DNA of 64,000 nt from Acidobacteria bacterium UBA7540. GTDB taxonomy: Bacteria; Acidobacteriota; Terriglobia; UBA7540. Position 1 is the stretch's first letter, and every line of letters starts with the position of its first letter. Shown here in pieces: positions 55,501 through 64,000 of this stretch. The stretch spans positions 1-64,000 of the forward strand of contig DLMI01000239.1 in the NCBI GenBank assembly GCA_002478145.1. Direction: 5' to 3'. Below the pieces are notes generated by a model. That model had not been told where the DNA came from. It did no database searches and saw only the letters and a program-made list of their open reading frames with translations. The position numbers and the translations under genes are program-made.

Positions 55501-56047
55501 GGCGGCGGCGGACTGCACGGTCCATCTGTTCCGGGACGAAACCCCCGACCCCGTCTCCTATCCCGTTTTGCAGCACGTTCTGCTCTCGACACGGAAGAGT
55601 CTCGCTTGGAACCCTGAATACTGGTTCAGCCAAGCAGGCGACCATCGTTATCGTGCAGCCTTGATGCCGCATCAAGGTGACTGGAGACAACGCTACCGCG
55701 ATGCGATCGCCTTTAATTACCCGCTCGTCGCATTCGTCGGTGAGCAACAGCAAGCGCAGACCGGCGAGGTTATGCCGGTTCAACAGAGCTTCTTACGGCT
55801 CGAACCATCAAACCTGATCCTAACCGCGATGAAGAAGAGCGAAGATGGCAACCAAGTGGTGCTCCGGTTCTACGAAGCGGAGGGGAATCAGACCGACGCG
55901 CGAATTCAGTTGCCGCGCGCCATTCGCAGTGCCTGGAGGACAAGCCTGATCGAGGAGAATCAGGGGTCGCTCACGCCTAACGATGACGGCTCCCTGAGCT
56001 TGAAGATACAGCCTTGGGAGATCGCAATCCTGAAGCTGGCGGTGTGA
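52559..56047 (+). CDS. Exported GH38-like glycosidase with discoidin-like N-terminal domain
   Basis: GGGGAGATC precedes ATG 52559. The 1162-residue protein starts MDRRAFLKDSSLAAFSVAAG, a Tat-like signal. Residues about 60-200 (NLFTGWEADQQSTGAWLQID, FPEPRQVSELSIL) resemble an F5/8 type C (discoidin) domain. The GH38 catalytic part begins near 315 with FALHCTCHNDLGWLNTQAKT, VYTMESTTYLMEFLERHPEL and FRWGGSYVQCQE, and includes FYFKTDPPSMTLQMPQIL with a candidate catalytic Asp. C-terminal beta domains follow. It is in tandem with the other GH38 gene but has a different binding module, so the two probably act on different mannose-containing substrates. Confidence 0.87.
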   Translation: MDRRAFLKDSSLAAFSVAAGNCFRRGLGGLRLMAAEAPTGTPNPNWVDPEFKAKVKASSFYGDPPGGYAAENVSGDNLFTGWEADQQSTGAWLQIDFPEPRQVSELSILAQPLPRDIIGQDVYSMTYSRLALLEPPRKLTCSFSDHTSIPIELGQHGYFEIITLPKPVETAYVRLNVDEVWTKPGGKETGLGKLRIYPHAHRCTFEIDVYEQYDVHEGIPVQSAALHLINPGNEIRDAQLVISQTGKEVMRFPLQPIPARSLTLQDVWISAPFEPTTMDFELVAGNTSLGPKRSLRVEPYQSYFDNGVFALHCTCHNDLGWLNTQAKTADFRSSDIILPALKLLKQYPEFVYTMESTTYLMEFLERHPELRDEMAERMRERRFRWGGSYVQCQEVHVGPEKLVRQFYLGRLWLKKNFPGVDTRFYFKTDPPSMTLQMPQILAKAGIKFVIQGRMPFGYYNWEAPDGSEVLVYAQHYVDPMRLLDPLDNRGWLRYADQRQAYYQAHQLPPQFMCDYTSDYLPPQPALPPYAREQNQAMKRFATAWNDHFQSRPERQIHPPEITFVAAEGFLDNFTKRPLDITTLRGDWPFAWTYYDEPGNREALLAGRIAHNQLLAAERLYTGLGLAAGLANYPVSAIAEGWQANCWPDHGWGGNQGLLTDAVYTKSYFKSKELSQKLLSDAGAALSAGVKRSTPSQIPVVVFNPLSWRRTDLVQCEVKLPASGSGWALRDEAGHHINLEIIPPKLTGSSVTLVFLAQDVPSTGYRTYYLEQAAAAPSTPIAGNTIENSFFRVALGKAGLKSVYDKQQKWEVLRTDKFEGGEVLQFTAPGVAWEDPEIVTMADFDRTGNHPFPVRSFTRTAVRSTAVREAAFKNFKLRESFHLYHGLARLDIETELLGWDGQKDRELRVVFPINLADTRLSYEVPFGTVEIGKDELDFTLLPPDVDTQFDPKIYGGEDPLRFREAVNWIDASSRGYQRTGCLAAADCTVHLFRDETPDPVSYPVLQHVLLSTRKSLAWNPEYWFSQAGDHRYRAALMPHQGDWRQRYRDAIAFNYPLVAFVGEQQQAQTGEVMPVQQSFLRLEPSNLILTAMKKSEDGNQVVLRFYEAEGNQTDARIQLPRAIRSAWRTSLIEENQGSLTPNDDGSLSLKIQPWEIAILKLAV

Positions 56048-56736
56048 GCTTCGAGCCACAGAGCGTGAATGACATCCGCGCAGATCTGAAGCAAAAGCAT
56101 GAGGTTTCTGATAAACCGAAAACTTGTTGTCGCTACGATCCTCCTGATTCTGGTCTGCGCCCGCTCCGCCCCAAGATCCGCCCGCCGCTGAGGCGGTGGG
56201 AAGCTCGCCTCTAAAGATCGCGATGCGACTCACGCTGGAACCCCTGGTGCTCACGGTGATCCCCCAACAGAGTGTTCCGGCGCTGGCCCGTTATCTGGTG
56301 ATCCCGCTGAACTCGCTACCCCATTATCCGCCTTACAACGGCGGGATGGAATGTTCAGAACAAAAAAGTGTTACCCGTTTTCCTCGAACAATTCGCTGAT
56401 GATTCGCTGATGATTAGACTGTCCCCACAACACATAACGTATAATGCCGGCGTATGGTTGTGGCGGAGAAGCCTGGACCCTTGTTTTTTGTCGCCTGTTG
56501 AATAGACACCAGGATATGTCAAGAGAAGCCGAAGTATGTTCAGGTTTCACACGATGCAGGTCACGACTGCCGAGTGGATCTTCCCTCGAGAATATCCACC
56601 TTGTATGGTCTGGGCGAGGCGCACAGAAACCCTGGAAATGCCCTTACGGCAGCCATCTACTGGTCGATTCGGGGGATTGATGGCAAATCAGGTAATGCCA
56701 TTTTCTCAAGCGTAAGAGCATCGGGAGAGAGAAAAC
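56048..56736 (+). other. Intergenic debris: signal-peptide stub and integrase-like remnant
   Basis: At 56099 a frame reads MRFLINRKLVVATILLILVC and stops after 30 residues, a secretion signal without a protein. At about 56223-56396 a frame contains LPHYPPYNGGMECSEQ, which resembles the late part of integrase-core transposases. No intact gene is present. GAGAGAG before 56737 belongs to the next gene. Confidence 0.38.
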
Positions 56737-57978
56737 ATGGATAGACGTCACTTTATAACCAAGGGTGCCAGCGCGGTTATGACCACGTCCCTGGCAAAAA
56801 AGCTCAAGCTGTTTCCGAACGGTGCAACCTCAGCCGAGTCGATTGATGCGGCTCCGAGCCAAGCTAGGAGTGAACGAAATGCAGTGGGCCGTCATCGCAT
56901 CGGCGTCAATTACACCCCTTCGAACAACTGGTGGTTCTGTTGGAACGAGTGGAATGTCAACCCGATCAAGCGGGACCTGGATGCCATCGCGGCTCTTGGA
57001 GCGGACCATCTGCGGATTATGCTGATATGGCCGTATTTTCAGCCCAACCTGACCTGGGTGAGTGTAGCGCACCTGGAGCGATTGAGCGAACTGCTTGCAT
57101 TGATGGGAGAGCGCGGTTTGGATGCCCTGGTAACTGTATTTACCGGCCAGTTGAGCGGCTGGCTCTTTCTGCCGCCCTTCAACAAGCCGGATGCTGCACT
57201 GTACACCGACCCTGGAATCTGGGCGGCACAGGAGCTCTTGATTGAAGAGCTGGCGCGCACGATGAAGGCTCACGACAACATCATCGGTTTCGACTTCGGC
57301 AACGAGATGAACACATGCTGGAGTGCGGACCCAGCGGTAGGCGATGCCTGGATGGTGAAGATGTTCGCGCTGATGAAATCTGCCTATCCGGAGGGCGTCC
57401 ACGTGAACGGGACGGATCACAAGCCTTGGTTTCAGCCGACAACCTTTTCTCCGCGTGCTCTGGCTGCCAACCCCTTTCCGGTCGTGCACGCCTATCCCTA
57501 CTGGACGAATGCGCTGAACTACGGAGGTCCCATGGACCCACCAAGTACACGGTTGCTCGTCGCCTTCGCAGCTCTGGTCCGCTCTTATGCCGGCTATCCT
57601 CAGAAGCCAGTTTGGGCTGGAGAGTTCAACACTTGTATTGAGTCCATGCCTGAAAAGCAACAGGCGGAATGGTTGGAAACGGCCGTCACGGCTGCCATCC
57701 AATCGGGAGTAAGCTGGTTCACCTACTGGGATAGCCACGATGTGAATCGAAAGTTCGCGTTCAACTCACTAGAATACAGTCTTGGGCTCCTTACGAATGA
57801 TGGAAGGGTGAAAGAGCAAGGCAGGGTGTTCAAACAACTCGCTGCTTCCTATCGTGGCAAGCCTGTAGCATTTCCAACTGCGGCTCCTCCCCCTCCACCG
57901 GTGGAGCACAACTTCGATGCAACCTGGAAATGGATGCTGGATTTCCTAGAGTGGAAGCCAAAGTCTACTGGGATTTGA
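56737..57978 (+). CDS. GH5-like glycoside hydrolase, exported
   Basis: The 413-residue protein begins MDRRHFITKGASAVMTTSLA, a Tat-type export signal. The catalytic TIM barrel shows GADHLRIMLIWPYFQPN, the acid/base Glu190 in GFDFGNEMNTCW, NPFPVVHAYPYW and the nucleophile Glu296 in PVWAGEFNTCIE, followed by SGVSWFTYWDSHD. This is the clan GH-A layout and is closest to GH5-like mannanases or cellulases. GGGAGAGAG lies upstream. The nearby GH38 proteins suggest a shared mannan-type or plant glycan substrate. Confidence 0.85.
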   Translation: MDRRHFITKGASAVMTTSLAKKLKLFPNGATSAESIDAAPSQARSERNAVGRHRIGVNYTPSNNWWFCWNEWNVNPIKRDLDAIAALGADHLRIMLIWPYFQPNLTWVSVAHLERLSELLALMGERGLDALVTVFTGQLSGWLFLPPFNKPDAALYTDPGIWAAQELLIEELARTMKAHDNIIGFDFGNEMNTCWSADPAVGDAWMVKMFALMKSAYPEGVHVNGTDHKPWFQPTTFSPRALAANPFPVVHAYPYWTNALNYGGPMDPPSTRLLVAFAALVRSYAGYPQKPVWAGEFNTCIESMPEKQQAEWLETAVTAAIQSGVSWFTYWDSHDVNRKFAFNSLEYSLGLLTNDGRVKEQGRVFKQLAASYRGKPVAFPTAAPPPPPVEHNFDATWKWMLDFLEWKPKSTGI

Positions 57979-58038
57979 AGCGAGTAGAGGAGGCCTCTAA
58001 GATCGACGACCGATTGTGATACCTGAAAGGAAACCTCG

Positions 58039-58350
58039 ATGATGACGCCAAGATACCTGACGCCCCGATTCTTAGCTCACGGGCGGCATGCATCGCGCTT
58101 TTGCCTGTCATAGCAATGGCCGCGAGTGATTCAGGCACAACCATCTACATTGCGCCTCAGGGTGATGATCGGGCTTCGGGAACCGCAAGCCATCCCGTCA
58201 GGACTCTGCAACGGGCACAGAGGGCTGTGCGTGAGAACAACAAGACCTAAGATATAACGGTCATTGTCGAAGATGGCGTCTACGAGCTGAAAGAACCCCT
58301 GAATTTCATCGCCGCTGATGGGGGGCAGGGGAAATATCATGCCCTCTGGC
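58039..58350 (+). pseudogene. 5' remnant of a secreted beta-helix glycosidase
   Basis: ATG ATG at 58039 (MMTPRYLTPRFLA) begins an export signal; a one-base shift near 58075 continues it as CIALLPVIAMAASDSG. The family start TIYIAPQGDDRASGTASHP, LQRAQRAVREN follows, then TAA at 58248-58250 interrupts DITVIVEDGVYELKEPLNFI, AADGGQG. This opening is typical of right-handed beta-helix enzymes such as GH141-type proteins. It ends around 58350 where recombinase sequence starts in the same frame. Confidence 0.65.
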
Positions 58351-58367
58351 AGCAAAGGGGGTGCACC

Positions 58368-59138
58368 TCCTTACCTCTGGCGCTCACCGCCGCACGCCGC
58401 ATCGAGGTACTCAGGAGCTTTGCACGCCATTGTCTGGCGTTCGATCCGAAAGCCGAAATCCCGTCGGTGCGGCTGTTTGGCCCAGGACATCGGCGATTGA
58501 CGCCACACATTTATACCGAGCAGGAGATCGGCACGCTTCTAGCCGCCTCAGCTCACCTGTATCCCGCTAAGGGCTTGTGCCCCAGCACGTGCGCAATGAT
58601 CTTCGGGCTGCTGTCCGCTACGGGACTGCGAATCTCGGAAGCCACCTCACTGCGGCGCCAGGACGTCGATCTCAAGCGCGGCCTACTGCATATCCAGCAG
58701 GCCAAGTTCGGCAAGTCCCGCCTCGTGCCCCTGCACCCCAGCACAAGGCACGCCTTGCAACGCTATGCGCGCCGGCGCGACCAGGATCCTTCGAGCGCTG
58801 CAACGGACGCCTTTTTCGTCTTCGATCAGGGCCAGCCTGCGCTCACCCGCTGGCTGCAGTACGCCTTCCGGCTTGTGTGCCACCAGCTTCGCTGGCGCGC
58901 CCGCGGCGGACATCGCGCCCCGCGTATCCATGACATACGACATTCGTTCGTGTGTCGCCGTCTGCGACGCTGGCACGAAGAGGGTGTAGATATCGATTGC
59001 AACATTCTCGTGCTGTCCACCTACCTCGGGCACGCCAAGGTCACCGACACCTACTGGTACGTCACGGCAACCCCCGAGGCGATGGCCATCGCCGCGCGGC
59101 GCCTTGAGCCGCTTGCGCCGACAGGAGGTGGACTATGA
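58368..59138 (+). pseudogene. 5'-truncated tyrosine recombinase of a recombinase-trio element
   Basis: The frame enters from the beta-helix remnant and shows ARRIEVLRSFARHCLAFDP and PHIYTEQEIGTLLAASAHL. The first catalytic Arg is in SATGLRISEATSLRRQDVD, then IHDIRHSFVCRRL, LSTYLGHAKVTDTYWYVTAT and stop. All core residues are present but the arm-binding start is missing. A following ATG overlapping the stop region (MKLHPSITLA) would be the start of the next recombinase and is cut off by an IS at 59177. Such overlapping recombinase sets are known as recombinase-in-trio elements. Confidence 0.68.
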
Positions 59139-59176
59139 AGCTCCATCCCTCGATCACCCTAGCCCGCATTTCTCAG

Positions 59177-60798
59177 AGGGTTTCACTAAACTGTAAGTGC
59201 TTTCCTTAAAAGCGGTTACAAGCCTCGCCAGCACAAGAATCCTAACCACCCTAAATGATTGATGCGTCAGCACTTAGATCCCTCCTGGCCCACCTCTTGC
59301 CGAATTGGGGGCCATTTGAGACCCTCACAAAATGCTTGGTTAGGAAAGCCGGAGTTTCGTGAATCCCCCGTTCTGATCGTTGCCAACTCCCGCTGCTGTT
59401 TGCTCTTGCTCTTCCTAACCATCCTCAAAATCGGTCATGCTAACCCCGTTCGAAAACGCAGCTTTCACAAAACCCAGAGGCGAGGATGGAACAACCAAGA
59501 CTCTTTCATGCCCAGCATCTGCCCATTCGCTAGCCTATCGACCTTTGTTCGCTCATCTGCCTACCCTCCAACCGCTTTGCCCACCACCTTCGCCGCAAGG
59601 GGGGCGGCCACCCATCGATCGCAATGCCTTGCTCCGTGCTCTGATCTACCGTGCCCTTCGCCGGCTCACCTCTCTGAGTGATCTGGTTCAAGCTCTCCGC
59701 CAAAATCCCGCCTTACTGGAGGCCACAGACCTGGACCCGCTCGGCGCCATTCCCTCGGTGGAGCGCTTCTCGGACTGGCTGCGCTCCACCCCCAACGAGT
59801 CCTTGCAAGATATCCGGATTCGGCTTCTGCATGCTCTCTTCGCAGAGCGTGCCGTCACCGGTCGCATCTTGGCGCTCGATAGTTGCCCCATCCCCTCTCC
59901 GGTCCGGGAGAACAATTTAAAAACCGCAGTGGGCGATCGTTTCAACAAACTGCGCTTGCCCAAAGGCGATCCCTCCGCTCGTCTCGGTGTGCTCACCAGC
60001 TTCGCCCGCGGCGACGGCCGAAAAGTCGTCTACTTTTGGGGCTACCGCAATCATGTGGTCGTCGACACCGAAACCGAACTCCCTCTCTGGGAGCGCACCG
60101 AGCCAGCCGACCGTAAAGAAAGCCCGCTCGCGGTGCCTTTACTTCGCGCCTTGCTGGGCAGTCTCGCCTTGCCGGTCGAGGCTGTTTGTGCCGACTCGGC
60201 TTACGACGCCGACGCCCTGCTCAAGTTCACCGTCGAGCAGCTGCATGCTCAACCGGTGGTCGCACCTCATCCTCGACGCCGCGCCAATCCCGACTTCCGC
60301 GTACAGGGCTCTGCGGTCGTCTGTCCTGCCAACCTTGAAATGTTCCGCCGCGGCAAAATGACACCCCGCCGTACGGGCATCAGCTACATCCAGTTTTCTT
60401 GCCCCCTTCACTACGACCATAGCCTACAGCAACGTTTCTTGGTGTGTCCCGTTGCCCACCCCAAATTCTTCCAGCAGAAGGGTTGCAATTACCTGCTCCG
60501 GATTAGCCCCAATATCCGCTTGCAAATTCCCTACGGCTCAGGAGCGTTCCAACAACTGTACCGGGAGCGTACCGCTGTGGAACGGGCCTTCTCTCGTCTG
60601 CTGACCATCGCCATGCAAGACCTGCCGACGCGCGGACTGGACTCGGCCCGCAACCTCTGCACCATTGAGCACATTACGGTTCTGCTGGTGGCCCTGGCCG
60701 CCCACCGAAGCGGCTGCTCCGACCAATTGGCCTTTGTTCGAAGCTTCGTCCCCCACCTCATAGACACGGTTCCAGAGAAACCGGTTTTGTGAAACCCT
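59177..60798 (+). mobile_element. Complete IS of about 1.6 kb (IS4/IS1182-like)
   Basis: The ends are AGGGTTTCACTAAAC (59177-59191) and its inverted partner GTTTTGTGAAACCCT (60784-60798), 14 of 15 positions matching. One transposase gene lies inside, and its stop codon is within the right inverted repeat. Flanking direct repeats are not clear. It interrupts the recombinase set. Confidence 0.85.
59437..60792 (+). CDS. DDE transposase of the IS4/IS1182 type
   Basis: The 451-residue protein has a DDE_Tnp_1-type core: first Asp in ILALDSCPIPSPVREN, second in VEAVCADSAYDADALL and the Glu in YRERTAVERAFSRLL, close to the Y-x2-R-x3-E signature of the IS4 group. The N-terminal part (GGRPPIDRNALLRALIYRAL, LTSLSDLVQALRQNP) is the usual helical domain. 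The reading frame is intact, so the element may still be mobile. ATG 59437 is a guess; the first 50 residues are unlike the family. Confidence 0.88.
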   Translation: MLTPFENAAFTKPRGEDGTTKTLSCPASAHSLAYRPLFAHLPTLQPLCPPPSPQGGRPPIDRNALLRALIYRALRRLTSLSDLVQALRQNPALLEATDLDPLGAIPSVERFSDWLRSTPNESLQDIRIRLLHALFAERAVTGRILALDSCPIPSPVRENNLKTAVGDRFNKLRLPKGDPSARLGVLTSFARGDGRKVVYFWGYRNHVVVDTETELPLWERTEPADRKESPLAVPLLRALLGSLALPVEAVCADSAYDADALLKFTVEQLHAQPVVAPHPRRRANPDFRVQGSAVVCPANLEMFRRGKMTPRRTGISYIQFSCPLHYDHSLQQRFLVCPVAHPKFFQQKGCNYLLRISPNIRLQIPYGSGAFQQLYRERTAVERAFSRLLTIAMQDLPTRGLDSARNLCTIEHITVLLVALAAHRSGCSDQLAFVRSFVPHLIDTVPEKPVL

Positions 60799-61075
60799 AC
60801 TTAGTTCACTACCCGGTCGGCAACGGCAGGGCGGCGATCCGCCACACCATGCTTCCCAACATCTGCCTTTTGGCATGGCCCGTTGCCAGCAGCGGCCGGA
60901 AATGTTGGGCGTGCTTGATGTGCCTCACGGCGGTCTTCCATCCAGTTGGACACATGGATCCCACATTCACTGGAAACCTTTTGTAAGCGTTTGGTGTCTA
61001 AGTAGCCATAGACCGAGCGTGGTTGGTGTGGCAGCGGGTGCTCCTGTGACGGACGAGCTCTCTGACTTCCGTGCA

Positions 61076-63651
61076 ATGTGTTCGGTCATTGACTTTCGGC
61101 GCCAGCGCGCATGCCGTTTAGCTTGCAGCCGGATTTTTGTCCTGACAACGTTGCTTGCCTGTGCACTCACGCCCGTTGTTGCTGCGCCCGTTTTGCTGCA
61201 AGGAGACAATAATTCCGGCCAGGCCGTGGCCAGCGTCGCCGAGCATACCTTCGCAATCCGATTTAAGGATGGGCAGACCCGATTCCAGCTAGGAGAGACA
61301 GTCACGGTCGAACTGGGCTACGGGGCGGAACCAGGCGCGCCCATCAGCTCGTACCCGGAGCGTCAAGACCGGCCCGGCCTGGCAATTGACGAACTGCGTC
61401 TTGAGCCTCGGATCGGCGTAGTGGATCCGCTCCAGGACTTCCTGGCTTCAGTGGGCGGATGGTCAGGATCGCCTCCACGCTCCGTGCCTTTCATAGAAAC
61501 AGGGAGTTCTTGGAGGGCGGTTGAGATCAACGAATGGTTTCAATTTGGGAAGCCAGGAAAGTATCGCCTCACTGCCCTCGCCCACGCAGTTCCGAGCGGC
61601 TTCGCGGCTTTTGGAAGTCGTCCGTCCGGAGCCCCCCTGGTCACTTCCAATACCGTCGAGTTCTCAATCGTGGCGGCTGATCCGGCCTGGCAAGAGGAGA
61701 CGCTTCAGAAGGCGCTTGGACTTGTCGAAACAAAATTCAGCAACGAGCGCCAGGAGGAAGGCTGCAGGATCTTACGCTTCCTCACCACGCGTGCGGCTGT
61801 AAACGAGATGATCAAGCACTATGCCGACGAGGGCATGTGTTGGGCGGATTTTCGTTATGGCCTCTTCGCCTTTCCGGACCGCGAATTCGTCGTGAGGCAG
61901 ATGGAGAACGGGGTTCTTGAGCCGACCGTGGCCATCTCACCGGACTATCTGCGCACCTTGGCCACCCTTTCTGCCTACTACGAGCATCCGGAATTCTTGC
62001 CCACCCAGGGCGACCGCGACCTGGGCAAGACGGGCTGGGGCTTGGGCGGTCCTCTGGCTGCCCACTGGAGTTTGATCGAAGCGGAGGAAGACCGCTACGT
62101 CCGGGAACTGCTCGGTGCGCTTGGCGACAAGATCGGACTGGCACGCGCCCGATGTCTGAAAGCGATCTTCGATTCGCCTATGCTCGGTCGGCCCACGCTT
62201 CTTCAATCGACTGACAAGGTGCTTCTCGCTGAGTTGCGAAAGCGGATGGCCGGCGAATTCCTGAACCTTCCTGCTTCTGACCAGTTCGAATTGCTTGGAG
62301 ATCGTTGGCCCCACATCGCGAGCCCCGCGATGCTTCCCGTCTTGCGGCAACTTTATAACAACCCTCCGCCCGGGCCGAACGAGCAGTTTGTTGCCCTGGT
62401 GCTCAAGCGTATTGCGGAACTCGCGCCTCCCGAAGGCCGCGCGCTTGTATTGAAGGAAATGCAGCGGCAACACCCCCGGCTCGATCTGCGCTTTGTTCAT
62501 CTGCTGCCGGACAAAGAGATTCCGGAGCTCGATGAGCCGCTGGCTGCTAACCTGGAAGCCTCGAACGGGGAGGACATGACCATCGTCGAGCTGATCGGCC
62601 GTTATGCGACGACGGCTATCTTCCCGCGCGTTCTGGCGATGGAGGAGGATCGCGTGGGGAAGATGCCGTGCGAGGCGCAGGCGGCGTTTCTTGCTTATGC
62701 CTTCAAGGCAGACGCAGTGACCGGCGCGCAGATGCTCGAGAAGGCGCTCGCCGCGCGAAAGGCGACAGGCTGTTACACACTCATGCTCGGTGAGGTATCC
62801 CTACGCCGAAACGCACCCGAGGTAGAGCAATCGGCCATCACAGACCTTGACGATCCGGACCCGGAGGTCGCAGCCAGTGCGGCGGTTGCGCTGGGCCGCT
62901 ACGGTTCGCCCTCGGCCGAGCAGCCACTGTGGGACCGCCTGCGGAAGTGGCACCTGGCCTGGGCCGGTCGCGCCGCCGAGCTTCCAAATGGGACTGGTAG
63001 CGCGTTAACTAACGGCTTGCAGACCGCCCTGGAGACGGCCCTGGTCAACGCTCTGGCCACTGCCCAGTCATGGTATGCGGGGCCGGAGAAGCTCCAAAGG
63101 GTCAGAGCCCTTTGTGTATCGCAGTGGGCTCGGGGCCAGGTTGACAACATGCTCAACACTCTTTCCTCTACACCACTCATTGGCGTTAACGCGTTCGGCG
63201 ATGGAAGGTTCGGGGGCACGGTGTACCAATATCAAATGGATTCCATCAACGCGCTCGAGGAGAAGCTGGCCCAGCTCCCGCGCGGTACAATGTTCTCCGT
63301 GGAACTGAACGGCTCGGACCCTCAAGAATTGAAGAAAATCCTGGTTGAGTTGAAATCCGTCACTGAAGAACATGGTTCGAAGATCGACAAATGTCGCTTC
63401 TGGGCAGGAACACCTCCCGAGGATGAGATCCCTAACTCCAACCCGCAGTCTCCATGCTACCTGTTCCCTTTAGGGAGGCTCGCCAGGCCGTTCTTGCGGA
63501 AGAGTTCGCCGCCGTCGGCTTGGGTGATCTTGTCAGCCCGGATCTCGTAGGCGCGGAGTTCTTCAACGCGGACTTTTATGCTCTGGCCAAGGATACGACC
63601 AAGTTGCGAACGTATCTCGACCAGTACTGGTCGTCACGCTCTCGTCGGTAG
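61076..63651 (+). CDS. Secreted protein with HEAT-like repeats, frameshift near the 3' end
   Basis: ATG 61076 (MCSVIDFRRQRAC) starts an export signal ending at VVAAP. Residues about 45-210 are beta-rich (FQLGETVTVELGYGAE, KYRLTALAHAVPSGF). From there to about 700 helical repeats resembling HEAT/Armadillo units dominate (EEGCRILRFLTTRAAVNEMI, DPDPEVAASAAVALGRYGS). The frame breaks at the CCCTTT run 63466-63471. One added base continues it as REARQAVLAEEFAAVGLGDL to a stop at 63651; without it the frame ends at 63550 with an unlikely tail. No enzyme motif was seen. Confidence 0.68.
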
Positions 63652-63759
63652 GGGGCCATCCTTTCCGTCGGTGGTGGCTGTGTGGTGATGGGCGAACGGG
63701 AAACGGCTATCACTGAACCCCGATCAGTCGCAGACTTATCTAATGCCACTGTTTTCGCC

Positions 63760-64000
63760 TTATCCTACCCGCCGGGTCCTGCGCCAATATCCACTATGCC
63801 GAACGCTTCCACAGGCTTGTCTCCTCGAGTTTTTTCTGATGGCATTCAGAAATCGGGCGGCCAAAGCACCGTCGATGATCCGGTGGTCCGACGACAGCGT
63901 CATCTTCATGATGGAGCGGATCGCGACTTGGTCGTCTTTGACCACAGGCTGTTTCATGACGCTCGACACTGCGAGAATGGCGCTTTCACCGGGATTGATG
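63760..64000 (-). CDS. 2-oxoacid dehydrogenase E2 component, C-terminal end
   Basis: The gene enters from beyond the right edge. INPGESAILAVSSVMKQPVV and MTLSSDHRIIDGALAARFLN include the catalytic His and Asp of the dihydrolipoyl acyltransferase domain (DHRxxDG). Near the end the frame goes through an A6 run (63830-63835). One additional A would give KKLEETSLWKRSA and a stop, which looks more like a family C-terminus than the present basic tail. It forms the core of pyruvate- or branched-chain dehydrogenase complexes; which one cannot be told. Confidence 0.85.
   Translation of the reverse strand, partial: INPGESAILAVSSVMKQPVVKDDQVAIRSIMKMTLSSDHRIIDGALAARFLNAIRKNSRRQACGSVRHSGYWRRTRRVG

Noticed and set aside
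60801..61076. 91-residue minus-strand frame between the IS and the HEAT-like gene
   Set aside because: Composition is unlike a protein and no family was recognised.

Overview
The window reads as a piece of an Acidobacteriota chromosome or metagenome bin. This is inferred from an Oar-type TonB-dependent receptor with a carboxypeptidase-regulatory-like N-terminus, rhamnose-symporter-like transporters, an ABC permease fused to an M1 peptidase, and many Tat-exported or secreted glycosidases and oxidoreductases. No rRNA gene or other taxonomic marker is present. Coding is dense and runs mostly on the minus strand.

Layout. 0-9 kb: a calpain-like protease cut by the left edge, a FecR-like secreted protein, a Tat-exported Gfo/Idh/MocA oxidoreductase, a frameshifted AbrB-type antitoxin between two copies of a palindromic repeat, and an ABC ATPase with a permease/M1-peptidase fusion. 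9-18 kb: housekeeping genes on the minus strand, with rnc, lepB and an AsmA-like gene overlapping in one unit, then two TPR proteins and an ECF sigma/anti-sigma pair. 18.4-24 kb: an integration hotspot. It has tRNA-Ala(GGC), a 37-bp duplicated attachment block, a decayed tyrosine integrase, an excisionase-like gene, a FliA-type sigma factor, a Phd/VapC pair, and a truncated VWA protein abutting an IS remnant.

24-38.7 kb is a myo-inositol catabolic cluster: iolB, a LacI regulator, a transaldolase-like enzyme, two GRP-family sugar transporters, two inositol-dehydrogenase-type genes, iolE, iolA/mmsA, iolD and a stump of a second LacI regulator. iolC and iolJ are absent from the window. Two promoters flanking the LacI gene carry the same operator, CTAANCGNTTAG, three bases after the -10 box, which points to local repression of iolB and the transaldolase. 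38.8-43.8 kb holds a TonB-dependent receptor divergent from another LacI regulator, with a second operator family (CTCGYAACGWTGYGA) at both promoters.

44-64 kb: a GlpA/GlpB-like flavoprotein pair, a truncated beta-propeller gene and a decayed repeat-family gene. Then come two GH38 alpha-mannosidase-like proteins and a GH5-like glycosidase mixed with transposon debris (Tn3 transposase tail, tyrosine recombinase, beta-helix glycosidase remnant) and one complete IS of about 1.6 kb. The window ends with a HEAT-like secreted protein and the 3' end of a 2-oxoacid dehydrogenase E2 gene. The gene content suggests a plant- or soil-polymer degrader that imports and uses inositol and glycans.

Several otherwise well-preserved genes are broken by single-base changes, most at short homopolymers, so some breaks may be consensus errors rather than biology.
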